Of a stretch of DNA of 64,000 nucleotides, positions 25,151-38,900 are shown one piece after another. The number at the start of each line of letters is the position of its first letter. The first letter of the stretch is position 1. Location: assembly GCF_008831285.2 (NCBI RefSeq), contig NC_045146.1, positions 11,604,972 to 11,668,971 on the forward strand, in the 5' to 3' direction. Both the position numbers and the translations under genes were made by a program. This stretch comes from Nymphaea colorata (taxonomy: Eukaryota; Streptophyta; Magnoliopsida; Nymphaeales; Nymphaeaceae). The notes beneath the pieces are model-generated. The model was given only the letters and a program-made list of their open reading frames with translations, was not told the DNA's origin and did no database searches.

Positions 25151-26250
25151 GATTCTTTTCCTTTTCTAGGGATATACATTTTGAGACACAATTGTAAGCT
25201 AAAAAAGTTGTTACATTTCATGCAGATTGCAATTTGGAGACACACCGAACATGAAGATGATCATTGTCGAGGCGGAATGCCGTGATCATCGTTACTGGTT
25301 TACTTATTTCAGAGTATTCGTCGTCGTGGTTGTTGAGAAAAGAAAACCTTTCTCATGGCTCCATTATCGAGTTATCGTTTTCCTTCCCGCGAGCAGACGT
25401 TGACATGCGGGTCTTGTGATTCCAAGCATTTGGATACCAAGGGAAGGGAACATCCTTTCTACCATACTTCCTGTTTGTGTCGCATCCACTGGAGGATTTC
25501 GCTTAAAATTTGGGCACCAATATTATAACTTCCAAAGTTTAAGGGGCATTTCATAATTATGTGAATATTTTGCCTCCTAAACTTTGGCCAAACGAACCAA
25601 CTTACTGCTCTTAAACCAGACAAGGTAAAATGTGGACTTAAGTTGGCGCCTTGGCTTGATCATTACACCATCCCCTCGTACTGTCACCGTCTTAATTCCA
25701 TCTCCACTTTATCCCCTGTCACATGCATGCCCGCAACAGTATATGATATATCCCATCAAAGGAACATTGCTTAAATCAACTATGTTAGTACTTTTAGATA
25801 CTATCTTAAAAGTGATTTGACAATAAACATATATGAAGTTAATCATTTGTCGAGGTACCTGTGCTTTAATAATGAAAGACTAGCGACTCTCATAACACTA
25901 AAGTTTTGATAGTAGAAAAATCAATCACTTGATAAAAACAAATTGAACTAAAACATATTTTATGTTAATTAAATTGATACTCATACGCATGTAGTAATCT
26001 GCGTTTATGTAGTTGTCACTTTGATGAGATCAAATGATGAATCTTAATTGCAAACTTCGAAGGCAAACTATTTTTGAAGAGTCCAGAATACCCTTCATGG
26101 GATGTGAGAAAGAGAGAGAGAAAACAAATGAGCTTCCCAACATGCAATATCTTGTTGTCTTGCAAAGGTAATTCAGAGTTTTGAAAACATAGCTTCCCTT
26201 TTATATTTCATCTGTTTGGAATCAACTTCTTATACAACTCCATAAGGGTC

Positions 26251-26276
26251 GTGTGTGTGTGTGTGTGTGTGTGTGT
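26251..26276. repeat. (GT)13 microsatellite
   Basis: An uninterrupted GT run. Confidence 0.95.
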
Positions 26277-28124
26277 AGGATAACTAGTTTGAAGAACATC
26301 CTCTTCTTTTCACTCTATTGCCTCCCTTTTTTATGTTCATGATTTAGATCTGTCCTTTTTTCTCCTACATCTTGCTAATTATGCTTCGTATTTATCCGCA
26401 TTCAGCTTCCCTATCCTCTGTGATGTCAATGGCAGAGATGGTTCAAGTTCTAAAAACAACAATTTATACAACACCCTGCTTGAGAAAGAAAGAAAACTAG
26501 GTTGGAAAAATCCAACATTCATGGTAATGGGCTGGCGTCCTTGTAATTGTTAATTGTCAGGAATGCGCCCCATTTCTCAGTCAGCTAGCTAGGTAGGTGC
26601 ACACAAGAAACTGTCGTTATCGCTGATTTTATACGAATCGAACTTGTTTGTTGTCGTAGAAGTGTCTTTTAGAACCACCATTGTTTGACATGATTTTGAT
26701 GTGTAATAACTAAGATCCTCAATACATGCATGTGGATTTTTAGCTTTTCAAGGAACAAGTTTAGCCATATAGATATAAGAATATTAATTTTCACGACACG
26801 TTGAACGATTTAAAGGGCAGTAATATATTATTTTACTGGATCCCAACTAGTTGGCAAGCGTTTAGCTTAGGAATCTTCATGTCCTAGAGAGAAAGTAAAA
26901 AACGTTCCGATTGTCTAATTAACATCCAGCAAAAATAAATAAATAAACGCATCATTTTGCTAAATTGTTAGTCAAACACTTTCATAATCTGAAGTTTGAA
27001 GCAAATTAGCATTTAAAAAAAAAATTACTGGCATCGATCAATCGGCTATAAGACTACGAAAAATGAATGGTACAGTAAACCAAAAATATACCAATCTTAT
27101 AACATACCGTTCTTTAATTTTCAACCATTCAAATATATATATACATATTTATTTATTAGTGGCACATTCATTAATTTTCAACCATTCAAAAATATCTATA
27201 TATAGCTGTCCAGGTGCCCCGTTCTCTCATATATGCAGCACAATGCATTGCATTAGATTGCGTATGTGAAAGGCTGGATCGTCCAAACGGCCACAAAAAT
27301 CTATATTTATTTAAGAATTGCAAATGTTTGTGTGTTCATGTAATTTATTTAAGAAAAGCATTTCCTTTCATTCAACTACTGGGTAAGCTATCGAACCCAA
27401 AATAAATTTTAGAAAGGCTGAAAAAACTATCCTGCTAACTTTTATTCTCATTAATACAGTGATCAAGAAAAGACAGTTATCAACAATTGTTTTTAAAATA
27501 ATGCCGTACCTCTAAAATTCTATGCTTTGATCATTTGCATTTGCCATATGTTGTCTTATTGGTCATTTTTAGATCGTGGACGTAAATTTTTTTTTCCATT
27601 GTTTATGCTTATTGTCACATGCTTTTTTCGTATTAAATATGACATATACGATTTTATAGCACTATTAACATGATTCCTTCATTTGCTAATCATCTTATTC
27701 GTGTTTGATTTCTAGTCAATTTCGTTCGAAATTGTATTTCTTTAACTACAGGCTTTAACCTTCTTTATTTATTTACTGTAGATGACGCATAATGTCCTCG
27801 ACAAAATTTTCATAACATTCGCCAGCAATAATGCAACGAAGGAAAAGCCTTTTCATTTTTAAACGCGCTAACATTCAATCTCACCATGATTAGCACACAT
27901 ACTAGTGACCGTATTCCCTGACCTTTTGAGTGGGCCTTACTTGCTTAAGCCCACAGGAATATTTGCATGACCTTGGCGATTGAGATCCAATAATATAAGG
28001 GCACGAGCAGTTTTCATATAAGGTCACCTTAATTCCCGTCCAGCCTTCTAGCTTCAAGATAAATAAATATATGTTGTCTGATGTTCAATGTGACATCAAG
28101 TATTAACTTGGCTTGGGGAGCACT

Positions 28125-28290
28125 TGCGGAGCCATAAATTTTTTTTTAGTAGGGGTATTCATTTAATATTTTTAATTTCTTTGGGACACTTATGTGTATA
28201 ACAATCAAATATATCAAAACATTAATGTATATATTAAACTAATTTTATGAAGCTGGTGTGGGCAATTGCCCACCATAAAGAGGGTGGTCA
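28125..28290. mobile_element. Transposon-tail-like fragment
   Basis: It starts with GCGGAGCCATAAATTTT and ends with GGGCAATTGCCCACC. The wording resembles the 35781-35945 stretch, which carries GCAATTGCCCAC and ends CTGGCTCCGCC. These words are common at the ends of degenerate plant transposons. No coding sequence. Confidence 0.4.
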
Positions 28291-29334
28291 TACATCAAAG
28301 TTGAAGCATATAGTAGAGATCTCACCACATGAAACCAACAAAGAGTAAGGCAAGGAAAGGAAGATTAAAATAGTGAAATAGTCTTTTCTCTCGCCCAGAA
28401 GGTAACGTCAAATACCCAGTGTGTCATCCTTGACTAATAGCCATCGCTTGCACCCAGCAATTGAATGGTTTTTTTTTGTTCTTTGCCAGAAGATTTGTAT
28501 TCCCCATCGTTTTCTTTGTTTTAGCTAGCTAGCTAGCTACTTAGAATCTATTGGACACCAGCTACCGAGTGCCCCTACGCAGCATATAAAGTTCATTAGC
28601 AGCTTTATAGTCGACGACTTAAGCAATATACCGCTATACCGCAGGATTCAACTTCCATGCATGGTGGTGAAAAACTGGAAATCAACTTTTGAAAAAATGG
28701 AAATGACAAATAAAACGTGCTAAACATAAAGATAATCCAAGAATTAGAGTCAGATCGATCGATGTAAATCAGAAAGTTACTACCATAAATTCATATCTTC
28801 GTGTAGCTTTAGTGGGCCAACAGCTCCAGAGGGAGAGAGAGAGAAGTCGGTGGCCCTGGCCCCAACCAATGGACTAGATAACGACAGAGGAGGCTGCGGG
28901 AGAGGGACCTGAACGGTGACATCTTCAATTAATACGTATTTTTATTATGCTTGGGTGAGTGAAGTGAAATCAACGGACCGTAAAAAAAAGAGCTGCCCAA
29001 GTTTGGTGAGGAATTGAGACCACTCAAAGAACGGAGGCGGAAGAGGCGGAGCAGCAGCAAGTCAGAAGCTATAGATCCCTGATGCTCTCTTTCTTTTCCA
29101 TGCACGAGAGAGGAGCTTCGCAAGATTCCGTTTTCTTGTTTCCTTTTCACTTCTTCCGATTCCTCTTCTCTTCTCTGGGAAGCAATAGATTTTTTTTTTT
29201 TTTTCTGTCCGCTAATTGGAGTTGAAACCCTGTGAGAAGTAGAGAAGAAGGCGCCCGTCAATTGAAAGGAAGAGAAAAAAAGGGCAGAGGAGCAGCAGCG
29301 ACAAGAACTATAGGAGGAGAAGAAGAAAGCAAAG

Positions 29335-32008
29335 ATGGCAGCTGGTCCTTCTCCAAAGATTTCGTTCGGAATCATTGAAGAAGAGAACTGTGGGGGTTCT
29401 TCATACGGCCAAGTTAAGCAACAGGCATCGAGCACAACCGCTACAACAAATACACCTCAAAAAAAGAAGAGGAGTCTCCCTGGAACACCAAGCAAGTACC
29501 CTCTTTATTCATCAACTAGGCACACATACGCACACACACACACATAACAGTTGAAGATGCCTTGTACAATTGACATGGTTCCTTTATCTTAGAACAAAAT
29601 CCCAGTTGTGGGGTACTAAACCTAAAGCTAATTATGATATCCTTCGTGTTGCTGCCTACAGATCCAGATGCAGAAGTGATTGCACTCTCACCCAAGACCC
29701 TAATGGCCACAAACAGATTCATATGTGAAGTGTGCAACAAAGGGTTTCAGAGGGAACAAAACCTGCAACTCCACAGGAGAGGCCATAATCTTCCATGGAA
29801 GCTGAAACAGAAATCAACGAAGGAGGTAAAGAAGAAAGTCTATGTCTGTCCAGAGACGACATGCGTCCACCATGACCCGTCGAGAGCTCTAGGCGACCTC
29901 ACAGGCATCAAGAAGCACTTCTGTAGGAAGCACGGCGAGAAGAAATGGAAGTGTGAGAAGTGCTCAAAAAAATACGCAGTTCAGTCCGATTGGAAAGCCC
30001 ATTCTAAGACATGCGGTACAAGAGAATACAGATGTGATTGTGGAACCCTTTTCTCAAGGTAAATTAGCATCTCCATAGCAATTAAAAATGGTTTTTCAGT
30101 GAGTGGCGACAACAACAACAGCAACAGAAAATATGGAAGATAGGCAGCTAAGATCACATAGGATGTTATGGTTCTAATCATTTTGATTTCTTCCACAAAA
30201 GAAAAAAAAAGATCTATTGGAATTTGGGTTTTCTTCCCTGTCCATTTTTCCTTTCTTTAGATGGATTCCACTCTAACAAGAAAGGAAAGAACCTTTTCTT
30301 ACCGGGTAGCATGGCTAACCTTTGGTTGGCACGTGAATTTTTCTGAATTATATGCAGAATTTGAAAAAAAAAAGAATTATACAGACGTCGATGGTGGCCT
30401 TATTTCTCTCTATCTTTGGAGATAACGCCATTGCCGGTGTTTTCTTGTTCACGTGTTGCCTAGTTAGATGAGCAACAACATTTGTTCCCTTGTGAATTGG
30501 ACTGGCTTGAACAGGCTGGGGTTGTTGCATCTACCACTTCGATGAAATCTTTTGGCGCTTGGAGTTTGAACCCTAATGTCAATCCACTTTTCGCTTTCGT
30601 TCACTTTTTGAGCAGCTTTTCTTAGTTGGCCTTCTGGATCTTTGTATAACCTGCGAAATGGATCATTTGCAGTTGGTTTTTGTGAGTATTATGCTTGCGT
30701 TTTTCGTTTTCATTTTTTAGCCTTCCCATTTGTGTGGCTCGTCAGTTCATGCCAAGACAAACTGATGCAAAATCGGATCTTTGCTTCTTGGTAGGTTTTA
30801 TGCTATAGGTTACTTGCGGAGTTCAATAAAACGAGTTTGAAGAGACCAATCGATAGGCGTTGAATTGCTTCTTTCTTCCTCACCTGTTTTGCAGGCGAGA
30901 CAGCTTCATTACACACAGAGCATTCTGCGATGCATTGGCTCAAGAGAGTGCAAGGCTTCCGAGTGGCCTGCAGCTGTACAGCCATCAGTCATCTGATATG
31001 CTTAGGCTTCAGGGAGGTGGACCGCAGCTTGATATGATTCCTTCATCAACTTCTGCGCTTAGATCCTTGCCACCCTTCTTCCCCTCGGCTCTTAACCAGA
31101 ATTTCCATGAAGTATCCCAGACCCTCAGTGAATATACCGGCTTGACTCAGATTCCCAGCCTTTCTGGAAACGGTAGCACCACCAACAATCCCGCTGGCGG
31201 TCTTTTCAACTTGGGATTTCTCTCAAACGGCAGTCTAGCCAACAGTAGAAATGACGGGACTAACAGTGCCCATCTCGCACCTTCAGGCCTATCATCGATT
31301 CCAGACCACTTCAGTGGCAACATTTCGAATGATCACATGAGCGAAACCGTGTCTTCCCTCTACACCTCTCATATCCAGAACGGTGGTACAGTTCTCCCTC
31401 AGATGTCTGCCACTGCCTTGCTTCACAAAGCTGCACAGATTGGTGCAGGTGCAACAGGCAACAGTGAGAGCCTGCTAGGAGGGTTTGGTAGCTCGGCTAC
31501 GAACACCGTCGGCCTTAATTGGCAGGACCAGAGATCTTCTTCTTCTTCGTCATCTTTCCCAGCCAGCAATTCCTCCAGCTTCCACATGACCAACCTGGAC
31601 CAGATGAGGCCCAACTTCAGCAACTGCCAAGAGAGCCATCTCCAAGACATCATGAATTCTCTAGAGAACAGCAACATGCGAGCTGCTTTCGGTGGCAATC
31701 TCAGAATCAGAGGTCGAGATAATGGTGGTGATGGCGGTGGTCACTTTATCAGTGCAAACAATTGCATGAATTTGGAAAATCAAAGGGTGCTGGAATCTCT
31801 TAAGGACAAACTCCACCACAACTCTGCTTCTGCCCTCAGCCTGGGAGGGAGCGACGGGCTAACCAGAGATTTCTTGGGGGTTGGAGGCATGAATAGAGGG
31901 TTCATAGAGGGAGCTTTTGGTCGGAGAGATCAACATCACGAACGGAACGTGAACTTTGCGTCCATGGATTTGGAAATGAAATCGTACAATGAGGGTTACC
32001 TGCACTAA
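29335..32008 (+). CDS. IDD: INDETERMINATE DOMAIN (IDD) C2H2 zinc-finger transcription factor, second copy
   Basis: This is a nuclear transcription factor paralogous to the gene at 1239-4432. Three exons were read as 29335..29491, 29662..30058 and 30895..32008, giving 555 residues. The protein opens MAAGPSPK, followed by KKKR. The fingers are C74/C77/H90/H94, C115/C120/H138/H143, C150/C153/H166/C170 and C177/C179/H192/C196; intron 2 splits the fourth. The C-terminus keeps the MSATALLHKAAQ and TRDFLGVGG motifs of the IDD4/IDD5 branch and ends shorter than its paralogue. Exon 2 is 397 bp in both genes and nearly identical in protein, while the C-termini have diverged strongly, as expected for an old duplicate pair. 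Intron 1 (29492-29661) again starts GCAAGT and ends CAG; intron 2 (30059-30894) is GT-AG. The start was chosen by context (AAAGATGGC) and by match to the paralogue. Confidence 0.95.
29492..29661 (+). other. GC-AG intron 1 of the second IDD gene
   Basis: The exon ends CCA-A, the intron begins GCAAGTACC and ends CCTACAG, and the joined codon is AAT. Using the GT four bases downstream instead would shift the frame and reach a stop 22 codons after the shifted AAA codon at the junction. The same arrangement is present in the paralogue at 4095-4269. Confidence 0.85.
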
Positions 32009-32340
32009 GGATCAAAATGAGCCTAACTATTAAGAGCCCAACGGGAAGAAATCAGAGAGAGTCCTCATTGAGGTATGTCGATTAGTGGAACTGTGTATCG
32101 TCTCTTGGAGCTGAATTAGTTTATGATTTTGGTAGTCAGGTATTAGGGCCAGACCAGTAAGGTGCTTTCCTCCAAGGGTCTGGTAACCTCATCTTGCTTG
32201 TTTGTTTAGGTTCCGGAGTTTGTGTTTGATCAGTGATCATTAGACTAAGAAAGAATAAGCCGCATTTTGCATGGTACAATGCTTTTGTTCTTTTGGACAT
32301 TTTATCGTCCTTTACGCTGAGTTCTAGGAGAGTGAGAAGC
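32009..32340 (+). other. 3' untranslated region of the second IDD gene
   Basis: T-rich, non-coding sequence directly after the TAA. The poly(A) site was not determined. Confidence 0.4.
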
Positions 32341-35339
32341 AAAGTAAGAGGAAAACCGGGGATTTTTCCTCTTTTTTTATTTTTCGTTCTCGTGAACTTT
32401 TCTATTTAAATTTCGAATGCACACGCGTGCACAGATATCCGCGTGTGCTTGCTTGTACATGTTCCTACTTGTCTAGGTGTGCAACGTGCACGCACGCAAC
32501 ACACACACACGCAGAGAACGAGCAGAAACCCCGCACACACGCACGCACACACACACACACACAGAGGTGGCTCGTTGCTTTAGATGCTTCTTGAATAATA
32601 ATATATTTCATGCATGCTGCCAAACACAGCGTAGAGGCGATGGATGCTGTTTGGTTGACATTACTTGGACATTAGTGATGTTTCTCATTCTTGAATCCTT
32701 GAGCTTCAAGCTAAGCAAATGTGTTCCACTTTTGGCACGAGCTGTGTAATTTTTCTTTTAGCTATTTTTTTGGTTCCAGTTTTCGATCTGAAAACTACAC
32801 AACATGCAGCCATCTCATCAACCTTCAACTCGTATTATTACTTGCCCGATTATGTTTTTCATACATACATATTACATATCTCCGTGAAACTGGCTCCCCA
32901 CGGGCGCCACCCAACTACCACCCTTCTACCAACCACGTCCCTTCTTCCCCTAAAGAAACTTAGAAAAAAGAAAAAAATTGTACACACACACATGTAGAGA
33001 GAGAGAGAGAGAGAGACATACACTTGTGGGCAAAAGAAATTATAGGTGTGTTACAACAAATTCTGAGGTGTGGTCGTTTCGTAGTAGCTGGACGGGAAAA
33101 ACATGCTCACCACATCCGGATCCAGCTATCCAAATGCCACTCATGGAAAGTGTACAAATTCGATTGATGATTACAAATTCTTAAGTCTCGAGACAACCGA
33201 AAAGAGATTATATATATATATGTATATACAACTGTGTGATGCGTGGGGTGTGTGTGTATAAATAGAAAGAGGGAGATGCATGATTGGTAGGCATTCAATA
33301 CTCCAACCAAATTTTTGAACGATTATAAAAAAAACCTCGTAGATGTCATCTATATTATCTGTTAAATTAAAAAAAGATTTTAGCATCAAGTGATTGCAAT
33401 GTATAAGAAAAAATTATAGGGGTGCAAAGTTTAGCAGGTTCAATTTTTTAATTTGTCAAAAACAAATGGCAGTTTGAAGTATGGTTCAGAGAATTCGCAC
33501 TAACAAGTATATATATATATATATATATCTGAGAGATGTTTTTGAATCCCATGCAGAATGACAGCTTGCCATATCCTGTATACAGTCACATGTGATCAAT
33601 AACAGTGTCAATTAGAATCCTTACAAAAATTTCAATTACTTTTCGGAACAGGTGAGAATCCCATGGATCTTAATTAGTTAATTAATGATACACATATGTG
33701 ATAGCTAGGTTCGATATATATATGCACGCACACGGCTAAGCTACTAAATGTGCTTGAACGTTTTAACTGCCAGCTTTAGTTAATAGTATTCAGTAATTAA
33801 TGTGGCTCTTACAATTAGTTACATTCAAGCTCAGTTACAAATTAACCTTGCATCTCATCTCTCACGTCACACATACAAGAAAAGAGAGAGGAGAGAGAGA
33901 GCGCGCCTGCGTATATCTGCATACAAGTGTTCGTGCACCTCGTATTAGAATTAAATTGTTGCAAGTCCCTGCGGAATTGCATAATGAAAGGTTTTAGAAT
34001 TAAGTTGTCGTTATGAGCCCTTGTGGAGATATATTAATTAAATGATAAAGCCATACCCATGCAAACATATACCTTCCTGAATAGGTATATATACGTGAAA
34101 TGTTTTTTTTGGCTGGAAATTTAATTTGTTTGACAGAAAAATGAGAAGCGTGTTCAGGATTCAGTGCATGAGTTTGCACAGGTGTATGTTTAACAAGCGG
34201 GGGAGAGGAGAGAAGAACAAGTGGGTGACTACTGCCACTCTCTTTCATTCCATATGCATGCATGGGTTTCAGAGTTGAAGCCGAAAAAACCACCTGGCTC
34301 TTCAGATTCATCAGCGACAGAGAAATCTCCGCCCGCCTAATGTATAGATCTGCTCCCTGGCCTTCAGCACCATGGCGGCAGCAGCCGTCCACCGACCGCC
34401 GGCCGCCAATATGAAATTTATTAGCAACAAAACTCACCATGCCAAGTGGGTGGTCCTTCTGGTGCAGAGGTGAGAGGCCGCTAAGTTCCAAAATAAGATT
34501 GGTAAAGAGTGTTTGATGAGAAAAACAGTGTCTTCTTGTAACACATAATGTTAGGACTCGTGTTCTGAAAATACCATATTTATCTTATGTACATATGTGT
34601 TCGAAGAACAATATGTACCAAAGACTTTGTAAGTGTCCCGATAGAACACAAGGCGTGTTTTTTTTTGGGCGGTGGAATATCCCAAGCATATATATATATA
34701 TATATATGCCTTGAGATATTCGATCATTCCCTAGAAGAGCATACTTGATATACGTATGTGTGTGTGTGTCCTTCAATTTATTGGAGTCGTTAGCATCTTT
34801 GTTATATACACATATAGTATGACACTTGTAAAGGACATTCTCAGCTATGGCGAAAATTTTCATCCTTCTTTTTCTCCTGCGTTTTCTCTTACATTTTCTT
34901 TCAACTTTCGAAAATATTTTTAATATATATATATAATTGACCATTTTTGTCCGCAGACAGACAATTTGCTCGATCAATTTTCACTTTACGCTGTTGCCTT
35001 GGGAGTTTGCAGATGGGAAAATTTTCATTTTCACCCTTGGAAAACTAGCTGGGCATTTGACTAGGGCAGGCAGACATACACATACGGGCGCAATTAATAG
35101 GTATATAGAAGTACTACGTTCAATAAATTGAGCCTGTGTGTGTATGAATTCACATTCTGTCATCGAATGCATTTAAAAAGGTATAGAAGTACGTCCCACA
35201 TTATTGCACGGCGTTTTTCTGTTGGACGGGAAAAAAAATATATATCTAAGCCCAGCTCCGATCAAGTGTACGGGTTTTGGTTTGAATCTTGCTTCCTTCT
35301 GTTGGTTTTACTGAATTAAGTGTCTTGGTAATTTTTATG

Positions 35340-35480
35340 AAGGGGACACGAATTATACATTCAAAATTTTGATGGAACAGAAATATCATTTTTCAAAACT
35401 TTTATATAAGATAAGTATTTTTTAAAAATATATGTGTATTAATTTAAAAAAATGGATGGGAGACCAGATCCCTTGCCGCC
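35340..35480 (-). mobile_element. Transposon fragment related to the insertion in the GST intron
   Basis: This segment carries AAATATCATTTTTCAAAA followed by TTTTATATAAGATAA and then a GGGAG...CCCTTGCC-type end. The same words occur in reverse complement at about 52620-52790 inside GST intron 1, so the two are copies of one family in opposite orientation. Confidence 0.6.
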
Positions 35481-35780
35481 TTCTCCACTTGTAAGTGTGA
35501 CTCACTTGTATACCAATAGGGCAAATTTACTTTGCCCAGCTGAGAGATGAAGAAGTCAAACAAGATTTAGGGTTTATGCCTGCAGATTCCTGGATGGGGA
35601 ACATTTTAAAACCGCATCACGCCAATTAAGTTAGCCTTTGATCAACCATTAATCAACCAATCCCCTGAAGAGTGTATATACGTCGACGCAGGCCCCGTCT
35701 TTTTTTCAACTGTGAAGCCAACAGACCCCATTTAGGCAAAATTTTGTCTACTGTACCCTGTTCTGGCTAGTCGCAGAGTC

Positions 35781-35950
35781 ATGTGTGGTCTTGTGTGTGC
35801 AATTGCCCACATGGACCCACAAATTGCTTATTTATGCAATGACGCCTTACAATCATTTCACTTATTAATTTACATTTATATTGTGCCCCTCAAAAATTTA
35901 AACTTAGATGCATTAGTGAACTTTGGTGAGAAATTTCTGGCTCCGCCGCT
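35781..35950. mobile_element. Transposon-tail-like fragment
   Basis: It contains GCAATTGCCCAC near the start and ends TTTCTGGCTCCGCC, words frequent at the ends of degenerate plant transposons. It has no credible coding sequence. Confidence 0.35.
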
Positions 35951-38900
35951 CTGGTTCCAACCCTCTATGCTGGACCCTGGCCGGTCTGCGATGTTGAGTA
36001 AAGATTCCATAATAAGCAAAATTGGTCCCAAACATCCTTGCTACTCAATGTAGGACCAATATGTGAAAATGGTTCTTCTGTTTGGAAACGAAATGCTGTT
36101 CTTGTTTCTGAGGGCACGTGCTTCCATAGCATTGGGCGCGATCAGATAATATCATGATAGACTGATCTGGCATATCTTTTCCCTGTGATTTTTGTTCAGC
36201 AACCATTGGATCACAACTATCCATTGTATGAAGAAAAACCTAATTTGTTCTAAATTCCAGCTTTGTATATATATTATCAACATGAAGGTAGATGACAGCT
36301 CAAACATTTGACTTGGCTCCCGCCTACTTCTTCATTGGAGCTCTTTAGAATTGGGCCCAGTTAAAACTGGTCTAAATCTGTGTTTCTCGGCATGCAGTAA
36401 CAATCTAAAAGTCCAGTTAGCTATAATTCTATTAGGTGGGGTTTAAATTGGCCATTATGTTTGTTTAGCATTTGAACAATTGAGTTGTGAAACTGGAGCT
36501 CAAAGTCCGATGCGAAAGGATGTGTATTATTCTTTAAGAATAATGAAACGTGTTGTCACAAATGGAGAATCGACTTGGAGATAATATTTTATTGAAGATT
36601 TCAAAAACTCCGAGTCTTATATGTATCCATGTCTCCTATTTGTGATTCAAACTAATTAAGCTGGCTGCTGTGCCAAATGGAATCCGTTATACTAGTCTCT
36701 CGAGTCAGCTACACTGAGCTTAGCCTTCATAATTATTCAAACAACTAGTTTTGTGAAAAGGTTCCTAAGGATCCTTTCCCAAAAGGACCCCGTCAGTGAT
36801 CGGTTTGATGAATTCTAATGCACCTCATAGCTAACCGCGATGTATGATTCCCAAAAAGGGCCATCAAAAAGATAGAATATATATAGCATTGGTGATTGGA
36901 CTTGACTGAGTGAGAGAGAGTGTGTGTGTATGTGTGTGTGTCTATATATATATATACATGAAACTATTTTTAAGCTACCCTAGTACATGAAACGCTACAT
37001 CCTAGCACTTAAAAATGTATATTCTCTCATTTTAAATCTTCAAGTTCCAAAAGTAAAACATGACTTCAGTATCAATTGTAATGACTTCGCCTGAAAGCTA
37101 ATTCAAACATCTAGTTTAATGGTCCCCAACTCAAAGCATCTAATTGGCTTTCGTTCTACAGCTAATTGAAAAATTATCAAATAAATATAAGGTAGCATGA
37201 GACTTAGTATATAGTGTGATCAATGTTTCTTGGAATCACAAATATTATCAAATTATCCTCAATCAGGCAGTACTGTGGCAAACTTATGTCCAACCGATCA
37301 TGGGCTTCTGCTGTTTGAGACCTACAGATATTGCAGCTTCTGTTGTAGTTTTTGGGGAATAGCCACATTGATAGGTGGAGTCTCTACGGGTCTGGTATAT
37401 GCAAGGTCCTCCGCATAAGAAGTTGTAAATCTTAAAAGTTAGTCCTTGGATTCCATAAATCTTCCCTGCCAAAAACAGAAACTGGCAGAAATCATGTTGC
37501 CCACAAAAGGGTAGAGTACAATTTACCACTGGGGTAAGGTGGCCACAAGAGACACCAAGATAACCCTCAGCCGTCCTTTTTTCTCAGAACTGGCAGGAGC
37601 ACGGGATGCCTTCCATGTGTTCTTCATCATAAAAATTAGTAATGTACAAAATCAGATATCTTGTAGAGTTATCAACCATAATTTATCAACTTTCGATCGA
37701 GCATAACTTTTGCGCCCATCTCCCTGTCAGTTCTTATCATGTGGTTCAATTAGGAGAACCTCGGATGCTGAAAGCTGATGGTCCTAGGCGTTTGGCTAGG
37801 CTGCTATTATTGCCTGGAAAAGGATCCTGGTCGTTCGTTTTTCTTCCTGGGGTGGTGGGCATCTGCATCAGATTGAGAAGATATGGAGATTGACCCATCT
37901 GCTTGAAAGGTGTTCTTCTTAAACAGGAGTTGGTTTCAAGAACACAATGTTCTTCTTATCAAACACCTTCAACAGGACTAGACCTCAAATAAATTTGTAT
38001 AATGAAGAGGATCTTTTGTTGTAACAGTGGCCAGGGCCACCGCTCCTTAGCTAAAATCAAATCTGAGACTATTCCTGAGGGACCGCCCTTCTAAAAACAC
38101 ACAAACAGGAAGGGACTGTTTAATTGGAAATGGGGAGATCAGAAATTAGGTAACTCGTTCTGAAGAACTCTGTGGGCATCCCGCGGCTGGGTCTGTTTCT
38201 CTGGCGTGGGGCTGTATAGGTCAGACACTGTGTACATATATACCGGATCCAAGCTCTTGTGAGCTTCAGGCCGGAACAGAGAGCTCAGCAGGCTGAATTT
38301 CCAATGGCTGGGCCGGCTTTGCGTCCAGCAAATCCGACAGACTGGAGCTGCGTCAGAGGAACGCGCTATCTCTGCTGCGTGTCCCCATTGGCACGAGCAG
38401 ATATCCTGTAACATGTGAATTCTGACCCTCAACATCATTTTGAGAATTGTTGTCTATTCTATTCTCTCCAAGCAACCCAAACTTTTAGATCCAGTCAAAG
38501 TAGCATATGCCACCCACAAAAATTGACATATATGTTGCATTTCTTTTTCCAATAAAAGATAATTAAGCCACTTAGAAATTAACCCAGCCATACTGATTTC
38601 ACTTCTCATACTTCTGATGCCTCTCTATATAACAGCACAAAACTTGCAAGCACTCATTAGTTCTGCTCTGGACATGGCTACATTAGTATTTGAACTTCGT
38701 GACTCCATGCATTAGCACTGTAAACGTTGCTGGTATATACATGGGCAATGTTTTAAAATTGCCATACTTTCGAATCTCCAACCAGAACACATGATTCTTC
38801 AAGAAACAGAAGTACCATTACACCATCCTTCCAAGTAGGGGAACGAAACGATCGACTGGAAGAGAGCGAGCCAACACCATCCGTCCAAAAAAGGTTGTAA

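Larger units (their letters stand above)
25151..29334. other. Intergenic region leading to the second IDD gene
   Basis: No gene was recognised. It holds a (GT)13 run at 26251-26276, a short inverted pair GATGATCA...TGATCATC near 25254-25290, (AGCT)4 at 28523-28538 and a transposon-tail-like stretch near 28125-28290. From about 28.9 kb it becomes GA/GCA-rich, consistent with the second IDD promoter and 5' leader. Confidence 0.5.

Noticed and set aside
25254-25290. Inverted GATGATCA/TGATCATC pair as a microRNA precursor
   Set aside because: The stem is only about 8 bp and matches no miRNA sequence I know.
34000-34491. 163-codon minus-strand frame
   Set aside because: It starts with TTG, includes low-complexity parts and shows no domain.
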